This document shows positions 35,203 to 44,932 of a stretch of 64,000 bases of DNA, one piece after another (the first letter of the stretch is position 1; each line of letters opens with the position of its first letter). The translations under genes were made by a program, and so were the position numbers. Source of the stretch: Photobacterium jeanii (GTDB taxonomy: Bacteria; Pseudomonadota; Gammaproteobacteria; Enterobacterales; Vibrionaceae); assembly GCF_001650345.1 (NCBI RefSeq), contig NZ_LVHF01000033.1, positions 62,001 through 126,000 on the forward strand, in the 5' to 3' direction. The notes under the pieces were generated by a model that worked only from the letters and a program-made list of their open reading frames with translations, was not told the DNA's origin and did no database searches.

Positions 35203-36519
35203 ATGTCTGATCTACATGCTGCCACTGTATCTCACCAAGGATACGCTCCTGAAGCTGCACCTACTGCGCCAAACACGAACACGGCGTTAAACCAGCGCCA
35301 TTCAATGCAAGTGGAACTAACCTTGCTACCGACTATGTTGCGTAAGTTTTTTCCGATGACCAATGTGATCCAAAACTACGCATGGGGGAGCACCTCTTCC
35401 ATCCATGATCTCTTTGGCATAACTAACCCAAACCACGAACCTCAAGCTGAAGTCTGGATGGGAGCGCACCCCAACGGCTGCTCAACCATAGGAATTGGCG
35501 CTAATGCCACCAAACTCTCTACCTTGATCGACAACAATGCCGCCCTATTTTTAAACGATGCGATTGCCGATCATTTTGGTGAGCTGCCTTACCTCTTTAA
35601 AATATTGGCGGCTGAAAAAGCGCTATCGATCCAAGTACATCCAAATAAAGCGCAAGCCGAACGGGGCTTTGCGCGAGAACAACAGCAAGGTATTGCGCTC
35701 ACTGCCAGCCATCGCAATTACAAAGATCCTAACCACAAGCCAGAACTGGTATATGCCTTAACACCGTATCAGGCAATGAATGGATTTAGATCGACGGCGC
35801 AGATCATCAATAACTTTAAACAACTGGCGATCAGCGAGCTTGAGCCCTTAATTAACCAACTAGAATCATCACCGACACCACAAGCGTTAGCCGACTTCTT
35901 TGCCGCGCTACTTTCAATCGAAGGTGAAGCCAAAGCTCAAGCAATTAATAAACTAATCCACTATGCCAGCCAATCCGAACAACCGCTGTTTACCTTAATT
36001 ACCGAGTTAGCTAAACAGTACCCTGGCGATGTTGGTTTATTCGCCCCACTACTGCTCAATGTCATCACTCTAGAACCTGGTCAAGCGATGTTTTTAGATG
36101 CTGAAACCCCCCACGCTTACATTAAAGGGACTGGACTTGAGATCATGGCAAACTCAGACAACGTGCTGCGCGCAGGGCTCACCCCTAAACACATGGACGT
36201 GGACGAACTGATCGCCTGCACACGATTTGTAGAAAAGCCTTATCAAGACTTACTGCTAACGCCGATAGAGTGTGAGGACATGCTGGAATACCCAATTCCA
36301 GTCGACGATTTTAAGTTCGCTATTATTCAACGTGCTCACCAGCGCATTATTGTCAGCAATAGCGCTGAGATCTTACTGCCACTGGACGATACATTAGTGC
36401 TAACTCACCCAGATGGAGAATCTTGCGTGATTGAAAAAGGACAATCTGTGTTTATTCCGGCCTACGCACAAAGTTATCAGCTCGATTGTAAAGGAAGGAT
36501 CGCCCGCGCTTATTGCTAA
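35203..36519 (+). CDS. manA: Mannose-6-phosphate isomerase, class I
   Basis: A 438-residue zinc enzyme converting mannose 6-phosphate to fructose 6-phosphate. It has IQNYAWGS, the zinc motif QVHPNKAQAERGF, the Glu ligand in HKPELVYAL and the C-terminal half DAETPHAYIKG. The ATG at 35203 has AGGTGA upstream. Relative to the usual ManA N-terminus there are about 47 extra, low-complexity residues (rich in Ala, Thr, Pro); a start at the internal ATG at 35305 is possible but has no ribosome binding site. It follows the IIABC permease by 95 bp. Confidence 0.9.
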   Translation: MSDLHAATVSHQGYAPEAAPTAPNTNTALNQRHSMQVELTLLPTMLRKFFPMTNVIQNYAWGSTSSIHDLFGITNPNHEPQAEVWMGAHPNGCSTIGIGANATKLSTLIDNNAALFLNDAIADHFGELPYLFKILAAEKALSIQVHPNKAQAERGFAREQQQGIALTASHRNYKDPNHKPELVYALTPYQAMNGFRSTAQIINNFKQLAISELEPLINQLESSPTPQALADFFAALLSIEGEAKAQAINKLIHYASQSEQPLFTLITELAKQYPGDVGLFAPLLLNVITLEPGQAMFLDAETPHAYIKGTGLEIMANSDNVLRAGLTPKHMDVDELIACTRFVEKPYQDLLLTPIECEDMLEYPIPVDDFKFAIIQRAHQRIIVSNSAEILLPLDDTLVLTHPDGESCVIEKGQSVFIPAYAQSYQLDCKGRIARAYC

Positions 36520-36588
36520 TAGCCAATCTTTAATCGCCTTGCTTTAATAATCCAGCTATTAAGAAAAAACGTTAACAAACATATTAAT

Positions 36589-36616
36589 AAGCCTCGTTCA
36601 TGCGAGGCTTTCTTTT
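36589..36616 (+). terminator. Terminator after manA
   Basis: AAGCCTCG (36589-36596) and CGAGGCTT (36603-36610) with a 6-nt loop, then TCTTTT. Confidence 0.8.
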
Positions 36617-36669
36617 GTCATCAACTTTGCTAGCAACAAAAATAAATGTGATCACACCGAGGTTCTATT

Positions 36670-36685
36670 AATGACCTTAGTCACA
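36670..36685. promoter_or_regulatory. Possible CRP site upstream of the third PTS operon
   Basis: AATGA-CCTTAG-TCACA matches 8 of 10 informative positions of TGTGA-N6-TCACA. It is about 110 bp before the IIA gene. A contiguous TGTGATCACA palindrome lies slightly upstream. CRP control is expected for a sugar PTS, but this is a visual match only. Confidence 0.35.
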
Positions 36686-36796
36686 CTTAAAATAGGGTGA
36701 TACAAAAATATAGTTGATGATCTTTTTTTACTATTTCTGATTTTTAGCTCAAGCCTTAAATTAAACACATCAGTTAAATACGTAACGAGTTAAAAA

Positions 36797-37237
36797 ATGA
36801 TCACGCAATTAACCAACCTAAACCTAATTAAAAAAGAGCTAACGGCAAATACCAAAGCAGAAGTGTTTGATGAGCTAGCTCAAATGCTGTTTGAAAATAG
36901 CCGTATTAGCAGCAAAGCTGATTTCCTTACCGATATCGCAGCGCGTGAATCTATTGGTGTGACATCAACCGATGGCATCGCCTACCCTCACTCAAAAAGT
37001 AAAGCTGTTATCGAGCCTGCTATAGCTGTTGGTGTTAAGGCTAACGGCATTGACTACGATGACGAAGACGGCATCAAACCAACCGTGTTCTTTATGATTG
37101 CCTCTCCTGATAATGGCGCTGATCACCACATTTACGTTCTTCAAGAATTATTCGGAAAATTCAGCGAAGAATTTATTGAAAATATCCATAACGCAAAAGA
37201 TGAAGACCAAATTCTGACTATTTTAATTAATTCATAA
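36797..37237 (+). CDS. PTS fructose-family IIA protein
   Basis: A 146-residue IIA domain protein with the phospho-His H65 in IAYPHSKSK. It is similar in length and pattern to the IIA domains of the other two permeases in the cluster. It lies 12 bp before the IIC-IIB gene and the two form the third fructose-type permease of this region. The active-site neighbourhood reads VTSTDGIAYPH instead of the NTGFEEGIAIPH seen in its two paralogues. Confidence 0.86.
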   Translation: MITQLTNLNLIKKELTANTKAEVFDELAQMLFENSRISSKADFLTDIAARESIGVTSTDGIAYPHSKSKAVIEPAIAVGVKANGIDYDDEDGIKPTVFFMIASPDNGADHHIYVLQELFGKFSEEFIENIHNAKDEDQILTILINS

Positions 37238-37249
37238 GGCATAGTAATT

Positions 37250-38644
37250 ATGAGTACCCTAGCCGTTCAACCAACAAATAATAGTGATGTTAAAAAGTTC
37301 ATGAGTACCTTAAAAGGTCACCTTTTATTCGGTACTTCTCACATGCTGCCTTTCATTGTCGCCGGTGGTGTATTATTAGCACTCGCGGTAATGGCATCAG
37401 GTAAAGGCGCTGTACCTGCTGATGGTCTCCTTGCTGATATTTCTAATATTGGTATTAAAGGTTTAGTGTTATTCCCAATTATTCTTGGTGGTTTCATTGG
37501 CTATTCCATCGCGGATAAACCCGCTCTTGCTCCTGCGATGATTTCATCTGGCATTATGGCAGACATGGGCGGCGGCTTCCTTGGCTGTATCGTGGCAGGT
37601 TTCATTGCTGGTGGCGTCGTTTTCCAACTAAAGAAAATCCCACTATCAGCTAACATGACAGCCCTTGGTGCTTACTTCATCTACCCACTTCTTGGCACCC
37701 TAATTTCTGCAGGTATCGTGCTTTGGGGTATCGGTGAACCAATCAAAATCTTCATGGCAGCAATGAACGAGTTCCTTGCTTCTATGGCTGGCGCATCAAA
37801 AATGGTACTGGGTACAATTCTTGGTGGTATGACAGCATTTGATATGGGCGGCCCAATCAACAAAGTAGCAACCCTATTTGCTCAAACACAAGTTGATACC
37901 CAACCTTGGCTAATGGGCGGTGTTGGTATCGCGATCTGTACCCCACCACTAGGTATGGCGCTAGCAACTTTCATGTTCAAAAAGAAATTCACAAAACAAG
38001 AACAAGAAGCTGGTAAAGCCGCCGCTATCATGGGCTCAATCGGTATCTCTGAAGGTGCAATCCCATTCGCTGCGAACGACCCTGTACGCGTACTTCCTTC
38101 TATCGTTGCGGGCGGTATCGTTGGCTGTGTATTCGGCTTCTTAACTAACGTTTTACTTCATGCTCCTTGGGGCGGTTTAATCACCGCACCGGTATCAAGC
38201 AACATCCCAATGTATGTGGTTGGTATCGCACTAGGTTCGCTCACAACCGCGCTTATCGTTGGCTTCTGGAAACCTGTGGTTGTTGAAGATGACGAACAAG
38301 AAATTGAAGCAGCGCCAGTACAAACTGCGGCACCAGTGGCTGGCGAAGGTGAATACGATGTGGTTGCCGTAACTTGTTGCCCATCAGGTGTGGCTCACAC
38401 CTTCATGGCAGCGAAAGCGCTAGAAAAAGCAGGTGCGGCTGCGGGGATCAAAATCAAAGTTGAAACCCAAGGTCAAAACGGGGTGCAAAACCGCATTACC
38501 GACCTAGATGTAGCTAACGCGAAATTGGTTATCTTGGCTCACGATATTCAAGTGAAAGACGCCCAACGCTTCGCAAATGCCAATGTCGTTGAGTGCTCAA
38601 CCAAAGAAGCGATGAAGAAAGCCGCGACGCTTATCCAAGGTTAA
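37250..38644 (+). CDS. PTS fructose-family IIC-IIB permease
   Basis: A 464-residue membrane permease. IIC spans about 15-345 (HLLFGTSHMLPFIVAGGVLLALAV, FDMGGPINKVATLFAQ, GISEGAIPFAANDPVRVLPS). IIB has C377 in TCCPSGVAH. It closely matches the IIC-IIB part of the leftward permease at 28694, including long identical stretches around the FDMGGPINKV motif, so the two are paralogues. Codon choice looks biased toward preferred codons, suggesting strong expression. Substrate is a fructose- or mannose-type hexose. Confidence 0.86.
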   Translation: MSTLAVQPTNNSDVKKFMSTLKGHLLFGTSHMLPFIVAGGVLLALAVMASGKGAVPADGLLADISNIGIKGLVLFPIILGGFIGYSIADKPALAPAMISSGIMADMGGGFLGCIVAGFIAGGVVFQLKKIPLSANMTALGAYFIYPLLGTLISAGIVLWGIGEPIKIFMAAMNEFLASMAGASKMVLGTILGGMTAFDMGGPINKVATLFAQTQVDTQPWLMGGVGIAICTPPLGMALATFMFKKKFTKQEQEAGKAAAIMGSIGISEGAIPFAANDPVRVLPSIVAGGIVGCVFGFLTNVLLHAPWGGLITAPVSSNIPMYVVGIALGSLTTALIVGFWKPVVVEDDEQEIEAAPVQTAAPVAGEGEYDVVAVTCCPSGVAHTFMAAKALEKAGAAAGIKIKVETQGQNGVQNRITDLDVANAKLVILAHDIQVKDAQRFANANVVECSTKEAMKKAATLIQG

Positions 38645-38680
38645 GTAATTCGTTAACTCACGCACAATTACAACACCAAT

Positions 38681-38708
38681 AAAGCTCTCCTCTTTGGAGA
38701 GCTTTTTA
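38681..38708 (+). terminator. Terminator after the IIC-IIB gene
   Basis: AAAGCTCTCC (38681-38690) and GGAGAGCTTT (38696-38705), 10-bp perfect stem, then TT. Confidence 0.85.
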
Positions 38709-38995
38709 TTTCATGGTACCTTTCGTTATTCCAGCCCAGCTATACTATCAGTCGCTTATTAAATGCATTTCATTCCTAACTGAATAAATTGGTTCACCAA
38801 AATAACGAACTGATTGCATATTTAGACTGTAATTTAACTTTTCAATTTTTAAATAAACTTAAATAACCAAGATCAAAAAAAGACATAATTGTCACTCTTA
38901 TTAATAAGCATTCATTTACACATCCCTTCCACGAATACATTATTGCGTTTTTATTTCCAGAGGGGTAAGAGAAGCGTCTTCTCTAAAAACAGAAA
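38709..38995. other. Chemoreceptor upstream region
   Basis: With the preceding terminator this makes a 351-bp gene-free stretch. It is AT-rich and ends with AGAGGGG-like purines about 35 bp before the start codon. I see no other gene or clear operator. Confidence 0.4.
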
Positions 38996-41032
38996 ATGTG
39001 GAAAGCACTTAATAATAAAAGCATAGGATTCCAACTAAAGTTTGTAATAAGCGTATTGCTTATTATTTCTTTCTCGTCGGTAGCCACCATTGTTTATCGA
39101 AACTCTGCCGAGATCTTACTCGAAGATACATTACAAGAGCAGCAATCGAAACTAAACGCGATGGCAGCAAGTATTGCCGGACAATTCAATATCTACCTTG
39201 AAAGCGCCAAAGAGCTCGAAAGTGCTTTTCGTCTTGGTTACCTACATGGATTAACCGTTGAAGGTGACACGATTAACTTTGCAGGACAGCAAGTTCGCAA
39301 TGTCACGCTTAACGGACAATCTATGATCAACAACACCGATGTTGTCGATCGCTTTACCCAAAACACCAGTGCAATTGCGACTTTATTTGTTGCCACAGGC
39401 AATGACTTCATTCGTGTAGCGACATCACTCAAAGATCATAATGGTAACCGTGCACTAGGCACGAAACTGGGGCTAAATCACCCTGGTTATCAGCAACTAA
39501 AAAATGGTCAGCCTTACTACGCGAAAGTTGTTCTTTTCAATCATGACTACCTTACCTATTACGCACCAATTAAAAATGCCAATGGCAAAGTGGTAGCGAT
39601 CTCCTTTATTGGTCTATCGATTGAAAGCGCATCTAAAGCGGTGTTTGATAGCGTAAGTAATATCCGCTGGGGTGATTCTGGCTATACCATTGTGACCGAT
39701 AACGATAAAAGCAACTTGGGTGTTTATCTTTACCACCCAGATAGCACCAAACTCGGTCAATCCATTATCAACATTGCTGACTCCAGTGGTAATAAACCAT
39801 TTGGTCAGATTTTTGAATCAAACAACGGTATTATCAAATACCCATTTGAGTTCAATGGTATGGTCGGTGAAAAATACCTAGTTTACACCGAAGTACCTGG
39901 TTGGAACTGGAAACTACTAGGCGGTACTTTTATTAAAGAAGTCACCCAAGGTAGCCAACAGCTTCTAACTATCATCGTTATTGTTGCGCTTGTTGCTGGC
40001 GTGCTGACCTTTATTATCCTTGGTTTCTACCTCAATAAGCTGATCAACCCACTTGTGTCACTAACAGGCTACATGGATCGCTTAGGTAAAGGTGAAGTAA
40101 CCTTGACCATGGAAAAAGGCAATACCCAATCAGGCAACGAAATTGAACGCCTAACAGGTGGTGTTCATAACATGGCTGCCAAGTTAAACGAATTGGTTGG
40201 CGCCATTCGCACCACCAGCGAAACCGTCCATAGCCAAGCAAGCAATGTGTCTAACGACGCTCAACAAAGCCTCAGCCAATCGGATGTTCAGCAAGAACAA
40301 GTGGAGCAAGTGGTTACAGCAATCGAAGAGATGGCATCATCGGCGAAATCCGTTGCTGAACAAGTTGAGGCCATTGCTGAGAGTGTCCGCTCAGCGAACC
40401 AAGACAGTACATCTGGCTCTGATTTGGTATCGCAAGTGAGCGTAGAAGTGGCAGATCTAAACGAACAACTCAAGCAATCAGCAGAAGCCATCGATATGGT
40501 GAGCCGCGAAAGCGACAACATTCAAGCCGTGACCCGCATGATTGATGAAATCGCCGAGCAAACCAACTTGCTGGCATTAAACGCAGCAATCGAAGCTGCG
40601 CGTGCCGGCGAACAAGGGCGAGGCTTTGCTGTCGTAGCAGATGAAGTACGTACCCTAGCGCACCGCACCCAAGAGTCAGTAAAAGAAGTTGTCGGTATTA
40701 TCGACCAACTTCGCGGCTGTACTAGCAGCGCGGTATCTATGATGTCGGAGAGCCAGAAGAAAGGAAAACTGGTAACCGAGCAAGCGACACAAGCAGGTCT
40801 GGCTTTAGAAGGCATTACCACGCAGGTAACCGAAATTGCCGCTCAAGCAGAAGTGATTGCCGCAACGTCTGAAGAGCAAGCGCAAGTATCACAAGAGATT
40901 GCGACCAATGCGACCGAAATCAGCAACCTGAACCGCCAAGGTCGAGATATTGCTGCAGAAACATCAAAGAGTGCAACCAATCTGCAAGAGCTATCAGAAG
41001 AGCTACAAAACCAAGTAGATTACTTCCACTAA
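38996..41032 (+). CDS. Methyl-accepting chemotaxis protein with Cache sensor
   Basis: A 678-residue chemoreceptor. TM1 lies at about 13-32. A large periplasmic Cache domain of the Cache3-Cache2 type spans about 33-320, with [35 protein letters not shown] and [14 protein letters not shown]2 (about 325-347) and HAMP follow, then a signalling domain with the hairpin tip [18 protein letters not shown] and [15 protein letters not shown]. There is no CheR pentapeptide. It follows the PTS cluster behind a strong terminator, so a link to sugar sensing is only suggested by position. Confidence 0.88.
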   Translation: MWKALNNKSIGFQLKFVISVLLIISFSSVATIVYRNSAEILLEDTLQEQQSKLNAMAASIAGQFNIYLESAKELESAFRLGYLHGLTVEGDTINFAGQQVRNVTLNGQSMINNTDVVDRFTQNTSAIATLFVATGNDFIRVATSLKDHNGNRALGTKLGLNHPGYQQLKNGQPYYAKVVLFNHDYLTYYAPIKNANGKVVAISFIGLSIESASKAVFDSVSNIRWGDSGYTIVTDNDKSNLGVYLYHPDSTKLGQSIINIADSSGNKPFGQIFESNNGIIKYPFEFNGMVGEKYLVYTEVPGWNWKLLGGTFIKEVTQGSQQLLTIIVIVALVAGVLTFIILGFYLNKLINPLVSLTGYMDRLGKGEVTLTMEKGNTQSGNEIERLTGGVHNMAAKLNELVGAIRTTSETVHSQASNVSNDAQQSLSQSDVQQEQVEQVVTAIEEMASSAKSVAEQVEAIAESVRSANQDSTSGSDLVSQVSVEVADLNEQLKQSAEAIDMVSRESDNIQAVTRMIDEIAEQTNLLALNAAIEAARAGEQGRGFAVVADEVRTLAHRTQESVKEVVGIIDQLRGCTSSAVSMMSESQKKGKLVTEQATQAGLALEGITTQVTEIAAQAEVIAATSEEQAQVSQEIATNATEISNLNRQGRDIAAETSKSATNLQELSEELQNQVDYFH

Positions 41033-41075
41033 GCGATAGCGCTAAAAGCAAAATACCATTGCACTAATCACCAGC

Positions 41076-41108
41076 AAAAGAGAGGCATGATGCCTCTCTT
41101 TTTTTTTA
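41076..41108 (+). terminator. Terminator after the chemoreceptor
   Basis: AAAAGAGAGGCA (41076-41087) and TGCCTCTCTTTT (41091-41102) with a 3-nt loop, followed by more T's. Confidence 0.85.
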
Positions 41109-41111
41109 TCT

Positions 41112-41531
41112 CTATGCACTTAAGGTTTTCGTCAAAAAATGCAGCGAGCTGGATTGCGGATAATCTTCAAGGGTCATTTGGCATTGATAGCCCAGCTTTT
41201 CATAGAAAGGGCGAGCCTGAAAACTTAACGTATCCACCAGCGACTGACGACAACCTAGCTTTATTGCTTGTTGCTCTAATCGCTCCATCAACTGACTGCC
41301 CACCTGCTGACCACGCACTGCTTCATCGACCCACAAAAACTTAATCAATAACCAATTGCCCCACACTTCCGCGTAGATCCCACCTTGTTTTTGCTCTCGC
41401 TCATCAATGGCGTACAAGGCCAACGACTGTTTGCGGATCCCCTCTAGGTGCGGAGTGTTATGACGAATCAAACCATCACGGATCACCTTAATATCATCAT
41501 CACTGGGACTGAGGTCGAACTGATATTCCAT
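41112..41531 (-). CDS. GNAT-family N-acetyltransferase
   Basis: A 139-residue single-domain GNAT protein. The acetyl-CoA motif A is seen as LWVDEAVRGQQVGSQLMERLEQQA (about 66-90), followed by LVDTLSFQARPFYEKLGYQ, the usual motif B. Proteins of this size and pattern modify small molecules such as antibiotics or amines; the acceptor is unknown. It is convergent with the chemoreceptor gene. The ATG at 41531 has AGGAGT upstream. Confidence 0.85.
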   Translation of the reverse strand: MEYQFDLSPSDDDIKVIRDGLIRHNTPHLEGIRKQSLALYAIDEREQKQGGIYAEVWGNWLLIKFLWVDEAVRGQQVGSQLMERLEQQAIKLGCRQSLVDTLSFQARPFYEKLGYQCQMTLEDYPQSSSLHFLTKTLSA

Positions 41532-41632
41532 GGTGATACTCCTTTATCGCTCATTTCATTCTTTGTCATCATCAATATCGACTTACGCCTTTACTCTATC
41601 TTTGTACGGAATAAAGGTTAAGCACAGAAACG

Positions 41633-41680
41633 AAAAAAGGTTTCCCCTCAATGTATCAGCCAAACATCAAGAGGAAACCT
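41633..41680 (-). terminator. Terminator after the RND operon
   Basis: Read on the minus strand, AGGTTTCC (41680-41673) pairs with GGAAACCT near 41638-41645 and a T-run (41633-41638) follows. It lies 65 bp past the RND permease stop. Confidence 0.6.
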
Positions 41681-41744
41681 GTGGTTATGTCGTTTTAGTG
41701 CAAGTCACCAACACTAAACTTTGAGAACAATTTAAAGCTTGTTA

Positions 41745-44700
41745 TCACGCCTGCTGTGGCGCTTGCTCTAATTGTTCAAGCTGAGATTCTGATTGCTGCT
41801 CGACCTGCTTTGTCGCTAATGGGCGACGCCATTCACGTAAGCGCTGCAATGCCACAAAGTAAATCGGTACTAGCAAACAACCAATGATAGTCGCTGCTAA
41901 CATGCCGCCAAAGCTGGCTGCACCTAGGGCATTCAGGCTGGCTGCACCTGCATTCGATGCCAATACCAATGGCACGACACCCAAGATGAAGGCGAAGGCT
42001 GTCATCATTACCGCACGAATACGCAGCGCAATCGCTTCTTTTGCTGATTCAAGGATACCCAGACCACGCTCTTCACGTAGCACTTTGGCAAACTCGACAA
42101 TCAGAATGGCATTACGGCTTGCCATACCAATCATCAGAATCAGTGCCACTTGGGTGTACAAGTTAATGGTGCCACCGAGTGAAGCAACAAAGGCAAGCGC
42201 ACCAAAGACCCCGGTCGGCACACACAATACAATGGCTAATGGGATCATCCAGCTTTCGTACTGAGCCACCAAGAACAAGTATGTGAACAAGAGAGCCAGC
42301 GCAAACAAGTAAGGCGCAGAATCACCCGCTTCAAGCTCTTGGTAAGTCATCCCTGTCCACTCCACTGCATAGCCATCAGGCAGCGCTGTTTTCGCTAGCG
42401 CTTCCATCTTGGCAATCGCATCGCCCGAGCTAAAGCCCGCCGCTGGGATCGCTAATACTTGAGCTGTATTGTACAAGTTATAACGTGCGGTAGAGTCGGC
42501 ACCCACCAATGGGCGATATTCAGCAAAGCTAGAAAGCTTGATCATCTCACCTGACGCAGAACGAACGTAGACACGTGATAAGTCCGCTTCTTCATTACGG
42601 TACTCTTGCTCTGCCAATAAATTCACTTGGTAGTTCTTACCGAACTTAGTGAAGTCATTGACATAGGCGTTACCCATCATAGCGCCCAGTGTGGCATTCA
42701 CTTCTGCCAAATCCACGCCTAGTGCCATTGCTTTTGCACGGTCAATATCGAGATACAGCTGAGGAACATTGGCGCTGAAGGTAGTAAATGCAAAGTCGAT
42801 TTCTTCCGCTTCATTTAACGCCGCTAAGTAACTCTCAAGTGCTGGTGCCATCTCTTCGATTGGACGACCATTCAGCTCTTCCACTTGTAACGTCAAACCG
42901 CCCGCATTACCTAGCCCCGGAATAGGAGGCATCGAGAACGCCATACCCGCGACATTGGGATCACCATCAATCATGGCCTGTACTTTCGCGACTAAGGCAA
43001 ACTCTGTTTCCTCAGGGCTATTACGTTCATGCCAATCATCCAGAACCACAATCATCATACCGGCATTCGATGATGCAGCGCCTTTTAGCAAGCTGTAGCC
43101 TTTCGCTGCGACGACGTGTTTCACGCCCGGCAGTTCACTCACTTTCGCGACCATGTCATCGATCATAGGATCGGTGCGATCCATCGACGCTGCTTCAGGC
43201 AAGCTGACATCGACCATGAATGAACCTTGGTCATCCGCAGGTATAAAGTCAGTCGACATGGTTTTACCCAGCATAGCCGTCGCACCAATCATGGCGGCAA
43301 ACAAGAAGCCAGCAATCAATAAGCGCTTGCCCAAAAAGCCCACAGAATTTACGTAACCACGGGTTACCCAATCAACAAAACGGTTGAACGCAGCCAGTAC
43401 ACCACGGGTTGGCTTTTCTTCATGGCGCATTAATGCCGCACAAAGCGCTGGAGTAAGCGTCAATGCCACAATGGTTGAGATCGCCGTCGATACCGAAATC
43501 GTCACACCAAATTGCTGATACATCTGCCCCACCATACCCGGTGCGACTGAAACAGGACCAAATACCGCCAACAACACCAAGGCTGAAGCAATCAATGGGC
43601 CAGTCACTTCCTTCATTGCTTTCGAGGTTGCTTCAGGCGCAGCAAGGTGCTCCTCTTCCATGATCCGTTCTACGTTTTCTAACACCACGATAGCGGCATC
43701 CACCACCACCCCGATAGCCAGAATCAAACCGAACATAGAGATGGTGTTGATATCAATACCCAGTGCTGACATCACCACGAACGTTGCCACCAACGAAACC
43801 GGGATCGCCACGGTTGGGATCAAGGTTGCACGCCAGCTTTGTAAGAATAAGAAGGTCACTACCACAACTAAGCACACAGCAATGTAGAGCGTTTCAAAAA
43901 CCTCATCCATCGACAGCTTAATAAAGGTGGTCGAGTCGAATGACACTTCGTAGTCCATATCGGTTGGGAAGCGATCCGCAAGGCTCTCCATCGCAGCACG
44001 CACATCTTCAGCAACTTGCACCGCATTCGCACCCGGCGCTTGGTAAATCGCTAAGATTGGACTCTCTTTACCTGCGAACGTAGACATTGCAGCATATTGT
44101 TCAGAACCCAGCTCCACTCGCGCCACGTCTTTAAGGTAAATGAAGCTACCATCTGGCTCTGCGCGCAGAATAACCTCTTCAAATTGCTCTGCATTAACCA
44201 ATCGACCTTGGGTTTGGATGGTGTATTGAAATACCTGCTGACCCGCTCCCGGACGCTCACCCAGTTTACCCGCTGCTACCGTGGTATTTTGAGCCGCAAT
44301 CGCCGCTGAAATATCGTTGGCTGTAATACCCTTTGCCGCCATTTTTTCTGGGTTTAACCATACGCGCATCGAGTATTTTTGCTCACCAATCACCTGCACT
44401 TTACCTACGCCTTTAACACGCAATAAAGCATCAACCATATTGAGTGAAGCGTAATTCGACAGGAACAAGTTGTCGTAGGTACCGTTAGGTGAAAACGGGT
44501 TAACTGTCATCAAAATTGAATTCGAGACTTTCTCGACTGTCACCCCTTGCTGTTTCACTGGCTCTGGCAACTTGGCCATCGCTTTATTAACGCGGTTTTG
44601 CACCAGCACCTGCGCCTTATCAGGGTCAGTACCTATCGCAAAAGTCACGTACGCAATGTAGGTGTTATCGTTGTTCGATTTTGAGTCGAGGTAAATCATC

Positions 44701-44921
44701 CCCTCAACGCCATTGATCTCTTGTTCAATCGTGGTAGCGACCGTATCACGCAACGTGTTGTGATCTGCGCCGGGGAAAACTGCAAACACTTCAATCGAAG
44801 GTGGTACGACATTCGGAAATTGTGAAATCGGCATTTTCGCTAAGCTAAGTAAACCCGCTAGCGTCATCACAATCGAAATAACGATCGCGAATTTCGGCCG
44901 TTTAATGAAAAACTCTGCCAT
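41745..44921 (-). CDS. RND efflux pump permease (AcrB/HAE1-like)
   Basis: A 1058-residue inner-membrane RND transporter with the family start MAEFFIKRPKFAIVISI and two porter/docking halves. TM4 reads FGLILAIGVVVDAAIVVLENVER: D408 (AcrB D407) is kept but the next position (AcrB D408) is Ala409. In TM10 the AcrB Lys940 position is Arg936 (GMASRNAILIVEFA). The Thr in MMTAFAFILGV is kept. It follows its adaptor gene by 11 bp. No outer-membrane factor is encoded here, so it probably uses a TolC from elsewhere. Likely substrates are drugs, dyes or bile salts. Confidence 0.9.
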   Translation of the reverse strand: MAEFFIKRPKFAIVISIVMTLAGLLSLAKMPISQFPNVVPPSIEVFAVFPGADHNTLRDTVATTIEQEINGVEGMIYLDSKSNNDNTYIAYVTFAIGTDPDKAQVLVQNRVNKAMAKLPEPVKQQGVTVEKVSNSILMTVNPFSPNGTYDNLFLSNYASLNMVDALLRVKGVGKVQVIGEQKYSMRVWLNPEKMAAKGITANDISAAIAAQNTTVAAGKLGERPGAGQQVFQYTIQTQGRLVNAEQFEEVILRAEPDGSFIYLKDVARVELGSEQYAAMSTFAGKESPILAIYQAPGANAVQVAEDVRAAMESLADRFPTDMDYEVSFDSTTFIKLSMDEVFETLYIAVCLVVVVTFLFLQSWRATLIPTVAIPVSLVATFVVMSALGIDINTISMFGLILAIGVVVDAAIVVLENVERIMEEEHLAAPEATSKAMKEVTGPLIASALVLLAVFGPVSVAPGMVGQMYQQFGVTISVSTAISTIVALTLTPALCAALMRHEEKPTRGVLAAFNRFVDWVTRGYVNSVGFLGKRLLIAGFLFAAMIGATAMLGKTMSTDFIPADDQGSFMVDVSLPEAASMDRTDPMIDDMVAKVSELPGVKHVVAAKGYSLLKGAASSNAGMMIVVLDDWHERNSPEETEFALVAKVQAMIDGDPNVAGMAFSMPPIPGLGNAGGLTLQVEELNGRPIEEMAPALESYLAALNEAEEIDFAFTTFSANVPQLYLDIDRAKAMALGVDLAEVNATLGAMMGNAYVNDFTKFGKNYQVNLLAEQEYRNEEADLSRVYVRSASGEMIKLSSFAEYRPLVGADSTARYNLYNTAQVLAIPAAGFSSGDAIAKMEALAKTALPDGYAVEWTGMTYQELEAGDSAPYLFALALLFTYLFLVAQYESWMIPLAIVLCVPTGVFGALAFVASLGGTINLYTQVALILMIGMASRNAILIVEFAKVLREERGLGILESAKEAIALRIRAVMMTAFAFILGVVPLVLASNAGAASLNALGAASFGGMLAATIIGCLLVPIYFVALQRLREWRRPLATKQVEQQSESQLEQLEQAPQQA

Positions 44922-44932
44922 GACATCAACCT

